This document shows, in pieces, positions 15,633-23,763 of a DNA stretch of 64,000 bases. The notes beneath the pieces were generated by a model. It was not told the DNA's origin, ran no database searches, and worked only from the letters and a program-made list of their open reading frames with translations. Source of the DNA: Ga0077527 sp945862135 (GTDB lineage Bacteria > Pseudomonadota > Gammaproteobacteria > Burkholderiales > SG8-41); assembly GCA_964203275.1 (NCBI GenBank), contig CAXNMF010000003.1:248001-312000 (forward strand). Reading direction: 5' to 3'. Position 1 is the first letter of the stretch. Each line of letters starts with the position of its first letter. Made by a program: the position numbers and the translations under genes.

Positions 15633-16862
15633 ATGATTTACCACGCATACCAGACGCAAGAGCGCGTACTCAATCCAATGCGCGAGGCCGCGATGCTCGC
15701 AGCACCGGGGCTGTACGACCTCAATACATGGGGTTTCAACCCGCTGAACCCGGTAAATCCGCTGCGGCGTTTTGCCGCCGCCTGTGAAGTGTTTTCGCTG
15801 GCCCGCCTCACCCATCACCGACCGGAATTCGGCATCGAATCAGTAACCTGCGGCAAGCGTGAATTGCAGGTTACCGAAGAAATCGTCCACACCACGCCTT
15901 TTGCCACCCTGCTGCGCTTTCGCAAACACACCAGTGCTGCACAACCGCGGGTGCTGATCGTCGCGCCAATGTCTGGGCATTTCGCAACGCTGCTGCGTGA
16001 AACCGCGCGCACCATGTTGCGCGATCACGACGTCTACATCACCGACTGGCACAACGCGCGCGATGTGCCGATGGAGGCTGGCCGCTTCGGCATTGACGAA
16101 TACATCGACCACATCATCGAGTTCCTGAATGTCATGGGCCCGGGCGCCCATCTCGCCGCCATCTGCCAGCCCTGTGTCGAGGCGCTTGCTGCTGTCGCAG
16201 TGATGGCGGAAGACAAGAATCCGGCAACACCACGCAGCCTGACGCTGATGGCCGGCCCGATCGACTGCCGGGTCAACCCGACCGAGGTGAACCAGCTCGC
16301 GACCAGCCAGCCGATCAGCTGGTTCGAGCACAACCTGATCGAACATGTGCCGGTACAGTTTGCCGGCATGCGGCGCCGGGTCTATCCGGGATTTGTTCAG
16401 CTCTCCGCCTTCCTCAACATGAACCTGCAGCGGCACATCAAATCGTTCAAGGATTATTACCACCAGATTGTTGCGGGTGACCATGAAAAAGCCGAGGCAA
16501 CGCGGCGTTTCTATGAAGAGTATTTTGCGGTGTCGGATCTGAGTGCGGACTTCTATCTGGAAACCGTGAAGCTGGTATTCCAGGAACACGCACTGGCGCG
16601 CGGCAAGCTGCAATGGCGCGATCGCCCGATCCGCCCGCAGGCCATCCGCCGCACCGCGCTGCTGACGGTGGAAGGCGAACGTGACGACATCTGTGCGCTG
16701 GGCCAGACGCTGGCGGCGCAGGATTTATGCGAAAAACTGCCGCAGTACCTGCGTACACATTATGTGCAGGCGGGGGTCGGACATTACGGTGTGTTCAGCG
16801 GCAAACGCTGGGAAAACCTGGTGTATCCGGCGGTGCGTGAGGTGATCCACGCTGCGGATTAA
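15633..16862 (+). CDS. phaZ: Intracellular polyhydroxyalkanoate depolymerase
   Basis: This protein of 409 residues hydrolyses stored short-chain PHA to 3-hydroxyacid oligomers in the cytoplasm. The start MIYHAYQTQERVLNPMREAA is characteristic, as is the alpha/beta hydrolase fold with the cysteine nucleophile in LAAICQPCVEALA, which replaces the serine of extracellular enzymes. A catalytic Asp (EGERDDI) and the C-terminal His (GVGHYGVFSGKRW) are present. There is no signal peptide. The ATG at 15633 is chosen on family length. It converges on a 3-hydroxybutyrate dehydrogenase gene, the next step of the same pathway. Confidence 0.93.
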   Translation: MIYHAYQTQERVLNPMREAAMLAAPGLYDLNTWGFNPLNPVNPLRRFAAACEVFSLARLTHHRPEFGIESVTCGKRELQVTEEIVHTTPFATLLRFRKHTSAAQPRVLIVAPMSGHFATLLRETARTMLRDHDVYITDWHNARDVPMEAGRFGIDEYIDHIIEFLNVMGPGAHLAAICQPCVEALAAVAVMAEDKNPATPRSLTLMAGPIDCRVNPTEVNQLATSQPISWFEHNLIEHVPVQFAGMRRRVYPGFVQLSAFLNMNLQRHIKSFKDYYHQIVAGDHEKAEATRRFYEEYFAVSDLSADFYLETVKLVFQEHALARGKLQWRDRPIRPQAIRRTALLTVEGERDDICALGQTLAAQDLCEKLPQYLRTHYVQAGVGHYGVFSGKRWENLVYPAVREVIHAAD

Positions 16863-16886
16863 GCGTCCGCCGAACGTCGGCGCAGA

Positions 16887-17669
16887 TTACTGCGCCGTCC
16901 AGCCGCCATCGATGGGCTGAATCACGCCCGTAATCGAAGCAGCATCATCACTGGCCAGGAAACAGGCCAGCGCCGCCACCTGCTCCACGGTGACAAACTG
17001 CTTGGTCGGCTGCGCCGCGAGCAGCACATCGCTGACGACCTGGGCTTCGGTGATGCCGCGCGCTTTTGCGGTATCCGGAATTTGTTTCTCCACCAGCGGC
17101 GTCAGCACATAACCCGGGCAAATCGCGTTGCAGGTAATACCGAAGGTTGCGGTTTCGAGCGCAACGGTTTTGGTCAGTCCGGCCACGCCGTGTTTGGCAG
17201 CGACGTAGGCGGACTTGAACGGCGACGCCACCAGCGCATGCGCGGATGCGATATTGATGATGCGTCCCCATTTGCGTTTTTTCATGCCAGGCACGGCATG
17301 GCGGATGGTATGGAACAGCGCGACCAGGTTGATGGCGATGATGGCATCCCATTTTTCCGGCGGGAACTCCTCGATCGGCGACACGAACTGGATGCCGGCG
17401 TTGTTGACCAGAATATCCACCGCACCGAGCCTCGCCACGGCGTGCTCCATCATCTCGGCGATTTCCGCCGGTTTACTCATGTCGGCGCCGTGATACTCCA
17501 CCCGCACGCCGTGTTCTTTCGCCAGCCGTGCGCACAGTGCCTGGATCTCGGCCGCATCGCCAAACCCGTTGAGCAGGACGTTGACGCCGCGCGCAGCCAG
17601 TGCGCTAGCGACGCCAAGCCCGATGCCGCTGGTGGAACCAGTGACTACCGCAGATTTTCCCTTGAGCAT
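16887..17669 (-). CDS. bdhA: 3-hydroxybutyrate dehydrogenase
   Basis: 260 residues. A short-chain dehydrogenase that oxidises D-3-hydroxybutyrate to acetoacetate with NAD+. It has the cofactor motif TGSTSGIG, the NNAG motif (LVNNAGIQFVSPIEEFP, with the F-V-x-P pattern typical of this enzyme), the catalytic Ser in NIASAHALVASP, the YVAAKHG Tyr-Lys pair and the NAICPGYVLTPLVE block. The ending GGWTAQ is also characteristic. It lies convergently 24 bp from phaZ, so PHB hydrolysis and 3HB oxidation are physically linked. Confidence 0.93.
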   Translation of the reverse strand: MLKGKSAVVTGSTSGIGLGVASALAARGVNVLLNGFGDAAEIQALCARLAKEHGVRVEYHGADMSKPAEIAEMMEHAVARLGAVDILVNNAGIQFVSPIEEFPPEKWDAIIAINLVALFHTIRHAVPGMKKRKWGRIINIASAHALVASPFKSAYVAAKHGVAGLTKTVALETATFGITCNAICPGYVLTPLVEKQIPDTAKARGITEAQVVSDVLLAAQPTKQFVTVEQVAALACFLASDDAASITGVIQPIDGGWTAQ

Positions 17670-17920
17670 GACGATGACTCCGTATTTAGGTGAAAGAGAA
17701 TATCGAGCAAATTACAGGCCAGCTGCCAGCGAATTGATCGCAATCGACGCCGGCCATCCAATGTGCCTTTCCGCACATTTTTCCTTGCACATGGGAGATA
17801 ACATCCATGCCGAACAGGAGAGTGCTCCGATGTTGGAAGAATCATCCCGGACGTAATCTTGCTGTAACGACGCTATCTCACAATTCGCTGCAATCAAACC
17901 TGAAAGCTCAGAGTAACGCC

Positions 17921-18277
17921 ATGATAATCGACGATGCGATCCGCGAAGCCAAATCCGACCGCCAGATCTGTGCTTTGCTTGTAGCCTACATGGAGTCACT
18001 GGATCCAGACATCGTCAACCGGGAGCAGAACCTGGAGGCCGATGGCATTGACCGCGTGAGAGCCCTGTTCCGCAACCTGATTCACGAGCTCGACAAAGGT
18101 TCGACCTGCAGCAGCGACATGCGGCCGGTCATCAATCAGGCCCTGTATATCTACGGCGAAGCCCTGTCCCGCCTGCAAACCCTGAACTCGGCCCAGCCGA
18201 AAAAACCGGCAGCAGATTCAACGCCTTACTCGCTTGCGTTCATGCCGGCGCCGCAATCCGCGCTGCTCGCCGCCTGA
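17921..18277 (+). CDS. Small soluble protein, unknown
   Basis: 118 residues from the ATG at 17921. It appears all-helical: DDAIREAKSDRQICALLVAYM, DGIDRVRALFRNLIHELD and MRPVINQALYIYGEALSRLQ, then a Pro/Ala tail. No membrane segment and no known motif. The frame extends upstream but without likely coding character. A terminator follows directly. Confidence 0.5.
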   Translation: MIIDDAIREAKSDRQICALLVAYMESLDPDIVNREQNLEADGIDRVRALFRNLIHELDKGSTCSSDMRPVINQALYIYGEALSRLQTLNSAQPKKPAADSTPYSLAFMPAPQSALLAA

Positions 18278-18291
18278 CGCCGGGGCTCCCT

Positions 18292-18336
18292 TAAAAAAAA
18301 CGGCAGGGACTTCCACAAGGAAAGCCCTGCCGTTTC
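18292..18336. terminator. Bidirectional rho-independent terminator
   Basis: ACGGCAGGG and CCCTGCCGT pair around an inner CTTCC/GGAA stem and an ACAA loop. On the minus strand the stem is followed by eight Ts, which ends the peroxiredoxin gene. The plus strand has a weaker TTTCCGTTT tract for the small gene upstream. Confidence 0.85.
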
Positions 18337-18353
18337 CGTTTGCAAGCGCCGGA

Positions 18354-18815
18354 TCAGAGCTTGCGCAACTCCGCCAGCAGCTCTTCGCTGGTCGGAATCG
18401 TGCCCTGCGGATAAACCTTGGCGTAACGAATAATGCCCTGCGCATCCACGACGTAGGCCGCGCGCTTGTCCATGCCGCGCTCCTCGTTGAAGATGCCGTA
18501 GGCTTTGCCCACCGCGCCATGCGGCCAGAAGTCCGACAGCAGCGGGAACGGCACCCCGCCAAGGAAATCCGCCCATCCCTTCAGGCTCGGCACCGGATCA
18601 ATGCTCAGCTGGAGGATCTCGACATTCAGCTTCTTGAATTCTTCGTAGTTCTCACGGAACCCACGGACTTGATTGGTTCATCCACCCGTGAATGCAAAAG
18701 GCATGAACGCCACCACGACCGCACGCCCCTTGAAGCTGGATAGCGTGACTTTCTGGTCGGAATTGTGCGCGCCGATTGTGAAATCGGGCGCAGCAGTGCC
18801 TGCTTGAATCTCCAT
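18354..18815 (-). CDS. Selenocysteine peroxiredoxin (AhpE-like), UGA at codon 46
   Basis: An ATG at 18815 with AGGAG upstream opens a peroxiredoxin frame that meets TGA at codon 46 (18678-18680) and continues in the same frame to 18354. Read as selenocysteine it gives MPFAFTGG-U-TNQVRGF, which puts Sec exactly where the peroxidatic Cys of 1-Cys/AhpE peroxiredoxins lies (PFAFTxxC). The 153-residue product has the usual fold: APDFTI, conserved Arg and Trp region, FPLLSDF, RAAYVVDAQGIIRY. No other Cys is present, so an external thiol must resolve it. It would reduce peroxides in the cytosol. A SECIS-like hairpin follows the UGA. DMT and MFS transporter genes lie upstream on the same strand. Confidence 0.9.
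18647..18661 (-). promoter_or_regulatory. Candidate bacterial SECIS hairpin of the peroxiredoxin gene
   Basis: On the mRNA, GGUUC - CGUGA - GAACU forms a 5-bp stem (one G-U). The apical loop starts 21 nt after the UGA, and G is its second base. This matches published bacterial SECIS rules, although the stem is short. Confidence 0.6.
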
Positions 18816-18909
18816 GCAAGTTCTCCTGGTAATGTTTAAACGCCGAACTGCTGATACAGAATAACCGCGCTCAGGGGGCCGCGGCAATCCAATCCGTAGC
18901 AATCCGGCA

Positions 18910-19761
18910 TCAACCCCGGCGTTCGGCGCGGATCATGTAAAGGCTGCTGCCGACGATCACGGCCGCGCCCGCCAGCAGCCACAGTTCCGGTATCTCGCCC
19001 CATACAAGGAAACCGAGCAGCGCCGCCCACAGCAGCGCGGTGTAACGGATCGGCGCCATCGCCGAAGCCTCGCCGGTACGCAAGGCATCGATGATGCAGA
19101 AATGCGCGGTGCCGTTAAATATTCCGGCAGCCACGAACAAGAACGCATCGTGATTACTGACCGGCGACCAGCCCATCGGCAATGTGGCGAATCCGCCGAC
19201 CATCAGGATGATGTTCGACCAGAACAGGATGGAAATGGACGTTTCGGTGCGCGCCAGCCGGCGGGTGATCACGTCACGCAAGGCGTTAACCATCGCAGCC
19301 AGCAGCGGCAGCAGCAACACCCACTGAAATCCAGCCGCGCCGGGACGCATGATGATCAGCACGCCGGCAAAACCGCCAATCACCGCAATCCAGCGATGGC
19401 GACTGATGCGCTCGCCGAGCAGCGGCACTGAAAGAATCACCATGAAAATCGGGCTGAGGTAGAGCATGGTGATCGCGGTCGCCAGCGGCAGTACGGCGAG
19501 GCTCCAGACGATCAGCATTGATCCGATGATGAACAGTATGCCGCGCGTCATCTGGCCGCGCAGATCGACCACGCGCAGCAATGACCATTGGCTGAAAAAC
19601 ATCATGTACGGGACCAGCACCAGCAGCGTCCCCGCCTGGCGCAAACCGACCACCTGACCGATGGGGTGTGACTGCACCAGGTATTTGGTGGCGGCATCGT
19701 TTGCCGTCAGCAGCAGGATCCCCAGGGCCATAAGCCCGAGGCTGCGCAACATCGGAGACAT
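18910..19761 (-). CDS. EamA/DMT-family transporter
   Basis: 283 residues from the ATG at 19761, which overlaps the stop of the MFS gene by one or two bases. Ten membrane helices form the two-fold EamA repeat. Features include TANDAATKYLVQ at the N-terminus, the conserved GERISRHRW loop and LGFLVWGEIPELWLLAGAAVIVGSSLYM at the end. It likely exports or imports a small metabolite; the substrate cannot be told. It is probably cotranscribed with the MFS gene upstream and perhaps with the selenoperoxiredoxin gene downstream. Confidence 0.88.
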   Translation of the reverse strand: MSPMLRSLGLMALGILLLTANDAATKYLVQSHPIGQVVGLRQAGTLLVLVPYMMFFSQWSLLRVVDLRGQMTRGILFIIGSMLIVWSLAVLPLATAITMLYLSPIFMVILSVPLLGERISRHRWIAVIGGFAGVLIIMRPGAAGFQWVLLLPLLAAMVNALRDVITRRLARTETSISILFWSNIILMVGGFATLPMGWSPVSNHDAFLFVAAGIFNGTAHFCIIDALRTGEASAMAPIRYTALLWAALLGFLVWGEIPELWLLAGAAVIVGSSLYMIRAERRG

Positions 19762-20915
19762 CAGTTCCCTTTTCCCGGCGCAGCGCGCCATAAGAGCAAT
19801 GCTGACAACACCAGCAGCGCGCCGGCAAGCACCAGCCCGCCGGAGAATCCGTAACCGGCATCAAAAAGCAGTCCCGCAACAACAGGGCCGATGATCTGTC
19901 CCAGTGCGAACGCCGCCGTCATCGCCGCCACCAGCCGCGCCGCATGCCCGCGCGACACTTCCTGAGCAACTTGCAGGCTGGTCATCGTCGTCACCACAAA
20001 GGTGCCACCAACCAGCAGCGCGGAGCCGATCACCGCAGCCAGCCCCGGCATCAGCACAGGAAGAAGCACGCCGACAGCCATCAGAAAATGGCTGGCAATC
20101 CACACGCTGCGATGACCGATCGCTGCTGCGCGGGCTGCTGCAATGAATGTTGATGCGACTGCAGCAGCGCCAAACACCGGCCATGACCACCCGAACAGTG
20201 AAACATCCGGTACCACCGCTTTCGCCATCACCGGCAAAAAGGTGGCTGGAATGATATAGCCGAAACCGGAAATGCCGTAACACAGCACCAGCAGGCCGGC
20301 ATGGCGACTGATGCTGCCGCGCGTGTGGTGCTGAACGGCAGGCGCTGGCGGCAGCATGATCGCGCCCAGCACCGGCACTACGATCACTGCCGCTGACAAC
20401 GCGACCATCCCGGCAATGCGCCAGGCCCATGCCGATCCGGCGTCGTGCTGCATCAACACGAGACACAACAAACCGGCCGCCGCGACACCGCAGCCAACCC
20501 CGGCGTAAACCACCCCGGTGAGTTGCGGGCGGCCGCGCTCTGCAAGCGCAGCCATGCAGCGGGTGGACACCGCAATGAACATCAGCGCGCTGGCCACTCC
20601 AGCGGCAAAACGCAGAATTGCCCAGGCCGTAAAGTTTTCCGTAAGCCCCATGGCAATCGTTGTTGCCGCAACTGCCAGCAGCGAACCGGACAGAACCTTG
20701 CGGCTGCGCAGGGGCCATGCCGTTGCCACCAGCGCACCGAGCAGATAACCAAAATAGTTGCTCGACGCCAGCCAGCTGCCGCCGATGATGGACAGGCCGA
20801 AATCATCCTGCATCATCGGCAGGATCGGCGTGAACGCGAAACGACCGATGCCCATGGCCACCGCCAGCGCGGCCATGCCGGCCAGTGCGATGCGAAGCGC
20901 GGGTAGCTGATTCAT
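19761..20915 (-). CDS. YbfB/YjiJ-family MFS transporter
   Basis: 384 residues with twelve membrane helices. The start ALAVAMGIGRFAFTPILPMMQ is the signature of the YbfB/YjiJ subfamily of major facilitator transporters, and SWLASSNYFGYLLGAL follows. The typical loop region STRCMAALAERGRPQLTGVVYAGVG is also seen. The substrate is unknown. Its stop overlaps the start of the DMT transporter, so the two are translationally coupled. A TATAAAC palindrome lies 44 bp upstream of its start. Confidence 0.88.
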   Translation of the reverse strand: MNQLPALRIALAGMAALAVAMGIGRFAFTPILPMMQDDFGLSIIGGSWLASSNYFGYLLGALVATAWPLRSRKVLSGSLLAVAATTIAMGLTENFTAWAILRFAAGVASALMFIAVSTRCMAALAERGRPQLTGVVYAGVGCGVAAAGLLCLVLMQHDAGSAWAWRIAGMVALSAAVIVVPVLGAIMLPPAPAVQHHTRGSISRHAGLLVLCYGISGFGYIIPATFLPVMAKAVVPDVSLFGWSWPVFGAAAVASTFIAAARAAAIGHRSVWIASHFLMAVGVLLPVLMPGLAAVIGSALLVGGTFVVTTMTSLQVAQEVSRGHAARLVAAMTAAFALGQIIGPVVAGLLFDAGYGFSGGLVLAGALLVLSALLLWRAAPGKGN

Positions 20916-20958
20916 GGAGCCGCGACTATAACCGATCCGGTAAATGCCAATTTTTCAA

Positions 20959-20976
20959 TATAAACAATGGTTTATA
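20959..20976. promoter_or_regulatory. Palindrome in divergent promoter region
   Basis: TATAAAC - AATG - GTTTATA is a perfect 7-bp inverted repeat between the divergent MFS and DUF1653 genes. A TATAAT (20973-20978) overlaps its right half and could be a -10 box for the rightward genes. The site may bind a dimeric repressor acting on both directions. Confidence 0.5.
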
Positions 20977-21020
20977 ATGTGGTCTTGAACTCGTCGAATC
21001 GACGCCGCCTCTGGAACACC

Positions 21021-21242
21021 ATGACATCTCCTGCAATCACCATTCCCGTCGGACGCTATCGCCATTACAAGGGTAATGAGTACGAAGTGATCGGCATCGC
21101 CAAACATTCGGAAACGCTAGAGCCGATGGTGGTCTATCGTCCGCTCTACGGCGAAGGCGGGCTGTGGGTGCGGCCTGCAGCGATGTTCGCCGAGAACGTC
21201 ATCATTGATGGCAAGACCCAGCCGCGTTTCGCGCGTCTGTAA
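21021..21242 (+). CDS. DUF1653 family protein
   Basis: 73 residues, a single small beta-rich domain with the family pattern VGRYRHYKGNEYEVIGIAKHSETLEPMVVY and YGEGGLWVRPAAMF. The ATG at 21021 follows the divergent promoter region. The family is common in proteobacteria and has no experimentally fixed role. It is 12 bp upstream of the YlqF-like GTPase gene. Confidence 0.88.
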   Translation: MTSPAITIPVGRYRHYKGNEYEVIGIAKHSETLEPMVVYRPLYGEGGLWVRPAAMFAENVIIDGKTQPRFARL

Positions 21243-21254
21243 ACGGACAAGGCC

Positions 21255-22166
21255 ATGAGCATCAACTGGTTTCCCGGCCACATGGCCGTCGCGGTCGAAA
21301 AGATCAAAAAAGCGATGGCTGATCATGACGTCGTCGTCGAGATTCTCGATGCGCGATGCCCGATGGCCAGCGCCAATCCGCTGATCGAATCCTTGCGCCT
21401 GCATCGCCAGCGCCCCTGTCTCAAGGTGTTGAACAAGGTCGATGCGGCGGACGCGAATGTCACGCCGCAATGGGTGACGTATTTCAATGCGCAGAAAAAC
21501 ACCCACGCCATTGCGCTTTCGGCCAAAAAACCCGGCGACGCCCAGAAGATCATCGCAGCCGCAAAAAAACTCGCACCACACCGCAACGAAAACCTGAAAC
21601 CACTGCGCATGCTGGTGATGGGCGTGCCCAACGTTGGCAAATCAACGCTGATCAACGCACTGCTCAAGCAACGTACCGCCAAGGTCGGCGACGAACCGGC
21701 TGTGACCAAATCGCTGGCGCGTTATGAACTTTCATCGACCGTCAGCTTCACCGACACGCCGGGTCTGATGTGGCCGAAGATCGACCACCCCGATGACGGC
21801 TGCATGCTCGCAGCAAGCCACATCATCGGCACCAATGCCTATATCGAGTCTGAAGTGGCGACATTTCTGGCGGACACGCTGCTGACGCGTTACGCCAAGG
21901 CGCTGGCCACACGTTATGGCACGCCAGCCGACGGCGCGGACACGGACGGCACCGGCGTCATCGAAGCCGTCGCCGCCAAACGCGGCTTCCGCATCAAGGG
22001 CGGGGAATTCGATCTGGAAAAAGCGGCCATCACGCTGCTCAATGATTACCGCAGCGGTGCGCTGGGGCGCATCAGCCTGGAGACGCCCGCATCGCGTGCA
22101 GCGCGTCCCGCCTCGTCATCGAAAAACAACGATGCATTGCCGGAATCAACTGATCAAGCGGATTGA
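21255..22166 (+). CDS. Circularly permuted GTPase, YlqF/RbgA-like
   Basis: 303 residues. The G motifs are in permuted order: G4 NKVD and G5 ALSAKKPG come before G1 GVPNVGKST, then the G2 region and G3 DTPGLMWPK. The N-terminal INWFPGHMAVAVEKI is the family hallmark. In Gram-positives RbgA matures the large ribosomal subunit; proteobacterial members are less studied. The C-terminal helical domain (GEFDLEKAAITLLNDYRSGALGR) is kept, followed by a Ser/Ala/Asn tail. Confidence 0.88.
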   Translation: MSINWFPGHMAVAVEKIKKAMADHDVVVEILDARCPMASANPLIESLRLHRQRPCLKVLNKVDAADANVTPQWVTYFNAQKNTHAIALSAKKPGDAQKIIAAAKKLAPHRNENLKPLRMLVMGVPNVGKSTLINALLKQRTAKVGDEPAVTKSLARYELSSTVSFTDTPGLMWPKIDHPDDGCMLAASHIIGTNAYIESEVATFLADTLLTRYAKALATRYGTPADGADTDGTGVIEAVAAKRGFRIKGGEFDLEKAAITLLNDYRSGALGRISLETPASRAARPASSSKNNDALPESTDQAD

Positions 22167-22284
22167 GCGCAAGTCCGAACGGTAGCTGCCGGATCAAGGC
22201 GGCATGGCGATTCGACGATTCAGTCGTACGCCGCTTCATCCGGGGGCGTATAGTGGTGAAACACTATCGCGGATCGAGAACAAC

Positions 22285-22446
22285 ATGAGCATGACCGAGC
22301 AGGCCTACGTCGCCGCGTACCAGAAGATCGCCGGCAAATACGAGAACAATCAGTCGACGATGGAAGACTATCTCGAGGCGATGAAAAAACTCAAGGAGTC
22401 CTATCTCAAGGGCCGAACGGAAACGACGCTGCCCGTCGTGCCGTAA
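22285..22446 (+). CDS. Very small soluble protein, unknown
   Basis: 53 residues from an ATG at 22285: charged and helical (YVAAYQKIAGKYENNQSTME, LEAMKKLKESYLKG), with no cysteines. The frame reaches back to 22204, but the central ATG fits better. It may be a small regulatory or structural protein, or a chance frame. Confidence 0.4.
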   Translation: MSMTEQAYVAAYQKIAGKYENNQSTMEDYLEAMKKLKESYLKGRTETTLPVVP

Positions 22447-22459
22447 CAACAACGACGGC

Positions 22460-23470
22460 TCACTTCACACCGGCAAGTTCCAGCCACTTCGCCTCATGCA
22501 CGGGGCGCGATGCCTCGCGCAGCAGCAGCCGGCCGCCGCGCTGCTCCCGGGTCGGCAGGTAGTTGCGGTCAATGCGGCCCTCCAGCGTCATCGCCAGATC
22601 GCGCGCAAACACGCGGTTGCCGATATGCCATGAATGGTTCCACCAGCCGACCTTGTTCGGCTGCGCCGCCGGATCGAGCGCACTGAAATAGTCGCTACAG
22701 TCGACGTTCACGGTCTTGGGATGCGCGCCCTCGCCCAGACCCACCCGCCCGGCGCGCGGCGCTGTCCCCAGACGTTTGGCATTGGATACGCCCAGCACAT
22801 CATCGAAGCCGTTCTGGTAATTGGTCAGACGCATGATGCGGCGGAACATCGGCTCGGCCCACTGTGAATCGGTGTTGAGGCTTCTCGCCGATACGTCGCC
22901 GCCGATAAAACCGACCTGACCGATGCGCCAGTCGTTCTTGAAGAATTCGCCTTTTTTCTCGGCGGCGATGAACGCCTCCATGATGACGAATGCGCCGGTG
23001 GAATGGCCGAGCAAATGCACATTGGTCTGGCAGCCGCGCGCCTGCCCCTTGATGATCAGACCGATGCCGCTGCTGACAAGATAACGAGCGGTTGCTGCAG
23101 CATCGGCGCGGTCCTCAAGGTAATTCAGCGTTTCTTCACCGGACGGCCAGTCGAAGGACACCACGACACCATGCCAGCCTTCGGCGGCAAGATCAGCCTT
23201 GAGAATTTCATGGCGCTTGCGGATTTCTTCCAGCGAGTTGTTGTAGCCGTGCACGAACACCAGCACATCACCACTCTCTGCAATCCGCTTGTCAGCTTTG
23301 CCGTCCGCAGCGTCCTGCACACACTCGAGCCATTCCGGTGCATTCATCCGGTATTGGTCGTCGGTACTGATTGGCTTGCCTTCAGGGATGACCAGATAGC
23401 GCGGTTTACCCGGCTCCGCAACAAACTCGCCCTTGCTGATCGCGCGCGCACTCAATATGAAATTCTGCAT
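22460..23470 (-). CDS. Alpha/beta hydrolase (DUF900-like)
   Basis: 336 residues from the ATG at 23470. The alpha/beta hydrolase fold shows VLVFVHGYNNSLEEI (oxyanion region), VVSFDWPSGEE, and the nucleophile elbow LLGHSTGAFVIMEAF with catalytic Ser. The C-terminal His is probably in WWNHSWHI. The layout with HGYNNS and FDWPS resembles DUF900 esterases. No signal peptide. The substrate is unknown. Confidence 0.75.
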   Translation of the reverse strand: MQNFILSARAISKGEFVAEPGKPRYLVIPEGKPISTDDQYRMNAPEWLECVQDAADGKADKRIAESGDVLVFVHGYNNSLEEIRKRHEILKADLAAEGWHGVVVSFDWPSGEETLNYLEDRADAAATARYLVSSGIGLIIKGQARGCQTNVHLLGHSTGAFVIMEAFIAAEKKGEFFKNDWRIGQVGFIGGDVSARSLNTDSQWAEPMFRRIMRLTNYQNGFDDVLGVSNAKRLGTAPRAGRVGLGEGAHPKTVNVDCSDYFSALDPAAQPNKVGWWNHSWHIGNRVFARDLAMTLEGRIDRNYLPTREQRGGRLLLREASRPVHEAKWLELAGVK

Positions 23471-23725
23471 GCAGCCATCCCCTGTTACAGACTTGTCATC
23501 CGCCGATCCGGCTACAGGTGAATGAATCACTCTAGAAAATCAGCATGGCCATGCGGTATGCGAAGGCTAGGGAAGGCCAGCAAGTGTGACAAATTTAACA
23601 TTTTGATAAGTTTGAAATGATGCGCTGCCGCATCATCATCGATAAAATTCATTTTAAATAATTGTTTTATATAGATAATTTAACGACAACCTCCCTGCAT
23701 CCCAGATAGCCGGGCACACTCCACA

Positions 23726-23746
23726 AAAGACCGCATTACGGTCTTT
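23726..23746 (-). terminator. Rho-independent terminator downstream of the MATE gene
   Basis: AAAGACCG - TAATG - CGGTCTTT is a perfect 8-bp stem, read leftward, just past the MATE gene stop, with the U-rich end built into the stem. The rest of the 23471-23763 gap is AT-rich and holds no gene that I can see. Confidence 0.7.
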
Positions 23747-23763
23747 CGTAAATTTCCAGCTCG

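Noticed and set aside
18678..18680. TGA in the peroxiredoxin gene as a nonsense mutation
   Set aside because: It falls exactly at the catalytic Cys position, and the downstream frame is conserved with a SECIS-like hairpin; Sec is the simpler reading.
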